Assembly (NCBI RefSeq): GCF_000002425.4
Contig: NC_037256.1
Location: 13,338,233-13,402,232 of the forward strand
Direction: 5' to 3'
Origin: Physcomitrium patens
Lineage: Eukaryota; Streptophyta; Bryopsida; Funariales; Funariaceae
Length of the DNA stretch: 64,000 nt
Position 1 is the stretch's first letter, and each line of letters opens with the position of its first letter. The notes beneath the pieces were generated by a model, which was given only the letters and a program-made list of their open reading frames with translations, was not told the origin of the DNA and ran no database searches. The position numbers were made by a program, and so were the translations under genes. Below, one piece after another: positions 60,084-64,000 of this stretch.

Positions 60084-61411
60084 TGTGATGCACTTAATTT
60101 AAGTGAAGAAGAAGGTTTAAGAATAAGAATTAGGAATAGAAGAGGGATTTGGAATAGAGATTTTTAGCATCAAGGATTTTAACTTTTTTTTGAGAGATAG
60201 AGGGAGAAAAGGGGAGAAGAGGGAGAGGGGAGGAGAGAGACATGAAGGTTGGAGGTCAAAATGAAGAAAAAGAGGGGTCATTGTAAATTTTAGGAAAGAG
60301 CAAGATTCAAGCCTAGTTTGAGGTTTTGAAGGCCACTTATAGAATTTTATCTTTTTGTTTTGAAATTTTAAAAGAAGCTAGATTATATTGTTAGCTTCTA
60401 AACAAGCTATAGCATATAAGATATGAAGTTGTAAAGAGGGATATCCAAGCAAATTTGTGAGTAAGGGAGTTGCCGGAGTTTTTGGGCCATAAGATTCAAG
60501 ATTGATGAAGGATTTCTGTGCCATTATTTTTATTTTTATTTTTTATTTTATTTTTTTATTTTGAGATTTTGTAGAAAGCTGGATCTTATTATTAGCTTTT
60601 TATTAAGATATTTTATTTAAAAAGAAGAGCTATAAGGAGAGAAATCCAAGAAAATTTGTAAGAAGGGAGTCGCTAGAGTTTTCAGGTGGCAAGATTCAAA
60701 ATTGCCTCAAGGTTTTCTATTGCATTTTCTGAATTTTTATCTTTTTATTTTAAAATTTTTAAAAAAGTTAGATTTTATTTTTAGATTTTTAATATGCTAT
60801 TTTATACAAAAAAAGCTATTATGAGAGAAATTCATATGAATTTGTGGAAGGGGGTTTGCTAGAGTTTTTGAGGAGTGAGATTTAAGATTAATTAGGGATT
60901 TCTATGCTATTTCTTGTATTTTTTTCTTCTTATTCTGAGATTTTGTAGAAAGCAGAATCTTATTGTTAGCTTTTCAACAAGCTATTTTATACAAGAAGGA
61001 GAGATATGAAGAAAGAGATCTAAGCTAATTTATAGATGGGGATTTTAAAGGCAACAATTGTAGTAAGCAACTAATTTTTTTCCCTTTATTTGGCTCTCAT
61101 TTTTTTAAGATTTATTTATAGACTTTAATAATTTGAAGTTTGTAACTTGAGTTAAGCTCAACAAGCTAAATTTTACCTAAATTAGATTAATAATAAGTAA
61201 ATTATAGATATTTTAATAAGATGAGGTTTAGATTTAAGATTTGAATTAGGAGTTGAATGCATCTTGGCACAAGAAAGAAATTAGTCTAAATTTGTACTTA
61301 GCTTTTAGCTATCTTTTTTTATTTGGCTTTATTTGGATAATGTTGTGCTCTTTACAATCAACTTGTAATTAAGGACCCTATAGTTTCTTAAAGAGGCTTG
61401 CCTTCTTGACA
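60084..61411. mobile_element. 1.33-kb TG...CA insert in element C, possible solo LTR
   Basis: Interrupts collinearity with element B exactly between its GGAATACAG and GGATGGATC. The insert begins TGTGATG and ends TTGACA. Flanks (AATAT left, ATAGA right) could be a decayed target duplication. It contains no protein motif and includes four degenerate copies of a repeat of about 190 bp. Solo LTR of another family is my best guess. Confidence 0.45.
60300..61060. repeat. degenerate tandem repeat, about 190–210 bp unit, 4 copies
   Basis: Each copy has ATTTTGAGATTTTGTAGAAAGC-like sequence followed by TTATTGTTAGCTTTT...AAGCTATTTTATA and then a GAGAGAAATCCAAG...GTTGCTAGAGTTTT-like block. Anchors near 60355, 60560, 60745 and 60930. 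Confidence 0.65.
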
Positions 61412-64000
61412 ATAGAATGGACTTTCATAGACTATAGTAGATGTAATCAATAAGCCACTAGATTGATTTGTTTACATATAGAAAATAGTCCAAGTCTATG
61501 ATAATTTAACTTATTTCAAGAGCAAATAATTTTAATATAACAACAAAGTAATCATATCTTATCATCAACATAGAAATAAGATTGTTATTTACAATAGTCA
61601 TCTGCATTACTCTTTTGTTATTTTTAAGCCCCTTTTAGTTGTGCCTTCATTGTTGTATATAGCTTAGATAAATGATTTGCCAAATCTTTTTTGAGAAGAT
61701 TTTTAATTTTTAAAAAGTCAAAATTATCAAGTTATAGATGATAATCATAATTAATAAAAAAAATATTTTTTATGAGAAGAATATATTATGTTATTATAAA
61801 TGAATTGTGCTAATGAAAAAAGAGTTGTCTAATCATCTTATTGATAGTTGATAGTACACCTCAAATACTACTCTAAAATTTGATTAATACTCTCTATTTG
61901 TCTATCAATTTGACGATATTAAGTCAAAAATAATTTTATATCTATTTTTAGAATTTTAAAATTATTTTCTAAAATCTTAATATAAATTAAATTTTCTTAT
62001 TTAATATAACATCTTTAAATAATCAATGATAGTAATAGATGTTGTTAGGAAAAATCTTAGCTATTTCTTCATAAGTGATATATTTTGTACATGGTACAAA
62101 ATGTGCCATCTTAGTGAAACAATCTACTATTACAAATATAGAGTCATAAGAATGTGAGATTCGAAGATTTGTGATAAAATCTATACAAACAAAAGACCAT
62201 GGTTGTTTTAAAATAGGTAATGGTTGAAGGAGTCTATAAGCTTGATGATGAAGAGTTTTTGATCTTGAGTAAAGATTACAAGATTGTACAAAATCTTTGA
62301 TCACCTTCTACATTTGAAGCCACTAAAAATCCCTAGATATTAGCCCTCAAGTCTTATTTTATTCAAAATATCTTGCTATTGAAAAATTATCACAAAATTA
62401 AAGAAAACATAATAGAACTTCATATTTTGAAAAATATAAGTGTTTTTCAAAGTATAGTAGATTTTTTTTGAATTAAAAATTTAAAGTAACATGATATTTT
62501 AAAGGATTTTTTTTATATCACAAATAAGAAGATAAGATGACATACTTGACTAAACTTTCTCAATGAAAGTTGAATAAATAATTAATACTGATTTTATTCC
62601 TTGAAGTTGAAGTTGCTTTGGCTTCAAGAAAATTATTTGTTATTGATAAAAATTGGCATCTCCTTCCTTTGGTGTAAGATAAGATCATTTAAAAAGTACA
62701 TCCAACAAACTTTGATGTTTTCTTAATTGATAAGTGATCTTAAATTCAAATCTTCACATAAACATGCTCTAATTAATTTGGCGACAATTCAAAATATAAG
62801 CTAATATAAAATACTCAAGGTTCTTGTCATTTGAATATATGGTGACTAGATTAAGAGCGCCTTCTAGTTAATGGCACTATTCTTGAAATGAATCTATGAT
62901 TGCAAGAATTTCTTTGTTGTAGATCTTATAATTGATCTTATAATTGATCTTGATTGTTGGAATGTTTTTAGAATGAAAAGCTATTGGATGAAGTTTATAA
63001 TCTATTTCCATTTGTGATAATATGATACTCAAAAAAAAAAAATTAATGTATTTTTTTATAAAAAATGGCTTGAAAAAATTGACGTGATACAAGATTGGTG
63101 CAAAAATAAAGGCTTTCTTTAAAACTTCAAATGTTGCTTCTACTTCTTGATTCCATTGAAGTTTGTCTTTATAAGTCAAACATATAAGTGGAATTGTAAC
63201 TTGAGAGAAGTCTTTGATGAATTTTTCATAGTAGTTGGAAAATTCTAAAAAAAATTGGATATCTTTTACTTTTTTTGAGATCTTTTAATCTATAATAGTT
63301 TGAACTTTTTTAGGATCCATCATAAGTCTATCATTTGAAATAATATATCCTAAGAAGTTGACTTGAGTAGTGTGAAGTATATACATTTTTATCTTGGCAT
63401 AGAGTCCTTCATTTCTTAGTTTTTATAATATATGGTAAATATGAAATTTATATTCTTATGTATTTATAGAATAGATTAAGATGTCATTTAAATAATAAAA
63501 AATAAAATCATCCAAAAATTCTTTAAAGGTATCATTCATTAGATGTCTAAAAGTTGTTAAAGCATTTTTAAGTCTAAAAGGAATGACATTATATTCAAAA
63601 TATCCATTTTTAGTTCAAAATATAGTCTTCTATTCATTTCCATCTTTGATATATAGTAAATTGTATATATATATCATAGATCTATTTTTATATAGAACTT
63701 AACTTGATCTAATTGATTACAAATTTTAGATATCAAAGATAGCAAATATTTATTTTTAATGGTGATCTTATTGAATTTCCAATAATTGACATATATATGC
63801 AATGATTCAACTTTTTTCTTTACAAATAAAATTGAAGTTCTTGCTGGAGATTTAAAATGGCATATAAAGTTCTTGGCCAAATTTTTTTCAATATATTTTG
63901 AAAAGTATTATTTCTTCTAGAGGACAAGAGACGACCATTTATAACTTCTATGTGAACAGATTTTGTTTTCTTTACTAAAAGTATGTTATGTCTTTTAACA
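61412..64000 (-). pseudogene. pol relic of element C
   Basis: Integrase fragment at 62023–62304 (with SRSKTLHHQ, LLQPLPILKQPW and FVIVDCFTKMAHFVPCTK), RT/RNase H junction at 62877–63179 (DKLQWNQEVEATFEVLKKAF), RT fragment at 63674–63880 (FICHFKSPARTSILFVKKK), then protease-proximal sequence at the window end. All heavily mutated. Confidence 0.85.

Larger units (their letters stand above)
58694..64000 (-). mobile_element. element C: old, AT-decayed relic of the same Ty3/gypsy family (runs off the window)
   Basis: Collinear with element B on the minus strand: 3' LTR relic 58694–59241 (ending ATGACA), accessory region about 59280–59707, chromodomain/integrase end 59800–60083, an insert at 60084–61411, then integrase, RNase H, reverse transcriptase and protease relics to the window end. 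Most differences from B are C-to-T or G-to-A. No intact frame longer than 100 codons remains. The 5' LTR lies beyond 64000. Confidence 0.9.

Noticed and set aside
60300-61060. CRISPR-like array
   Set aside because: Units are long, diverged and contiguous, without spacers, and the genome is eukaryotic.

Overview
The window looks like nuclear DNA of a land plant, most likely a moss. It contains spliced genes with GT-AG introns, a plant LRR receptor kinase, a KUP/HAK/KT potassium transporter, Ty3/gypsy chromodomain retrotransposons, and a decayed protein kinase–NB-ARC gene, an architecture described mainly from mosses. The background is very AT-rich, with many (TA)n tracts and a few islands of higher G+C. 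Species is inference; no lookup was possible.

Layout. 1–5.8 kb: AT-rich DNA with a kinase–NB-ARC resistance-gene relic on the + strand (about 2.83–4.96 kb). 5.85–10.33 kb, minus strand: a complete 13-exon FEI-type LRR receptor-like kinase (641 aa in my model), with a leader of about 2.4 kb reaching a TATA box near 12.73 kb. 13.8–13.9 kb: a divergent + strand promoter (two G-boxes and a TATA box) with no recognisable coding sequence. 14–29 kb: AT-rich intergenic DNA with a SINE-like tRNA-related segment, microsatellites and two G+C islands (19.1–21.9 and 25.1–26.8 kb) that resemble promoter/leader regions but carry no gene I can name. 29.22–34.65 kb, minus strand: a complete 11-exon KUP/HAK/KT transporter (783 aa) with a 17-codon first exon, then a leader-like region to about 36.7 kb. 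39.1–40.7 kb: another orphan G+C island with three ACGTGG cores.

42.19–64 kb is a retrotransposon nest made of three copies of one Ty3/gypsy chromodomain family. Copy A (+, 42195–54638) has 561-bp LTRs and target duplication CTTCA. Copy B (minus, 47541–53931) sits inside A, with 561-bp LTRs differing at two sites and target duplication CACTA. Copy C (minus, 58694 to beyond the window end) is an old AT-decayed relic, itself interrupted by a 1.33-kb TG...CA insert. All three share a region between pol and the 3' LTR that in B is an open 140-codon reading frame of unknown function; I think this is the best candidate for something undescribed. Between A and C lies a diverged inverted repeat of about 3 kb (55.23–58.26 kb).

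The two host genes are independent: one is a cell-surface kinase, the other a membrane K+ transporter. Both are transcribed leftward behind leaders of 2 kb or more. Exon coordinates were worked out by hand from splice signals, reading-frame phase and family alignment; both models sum to an exact multiple of three.
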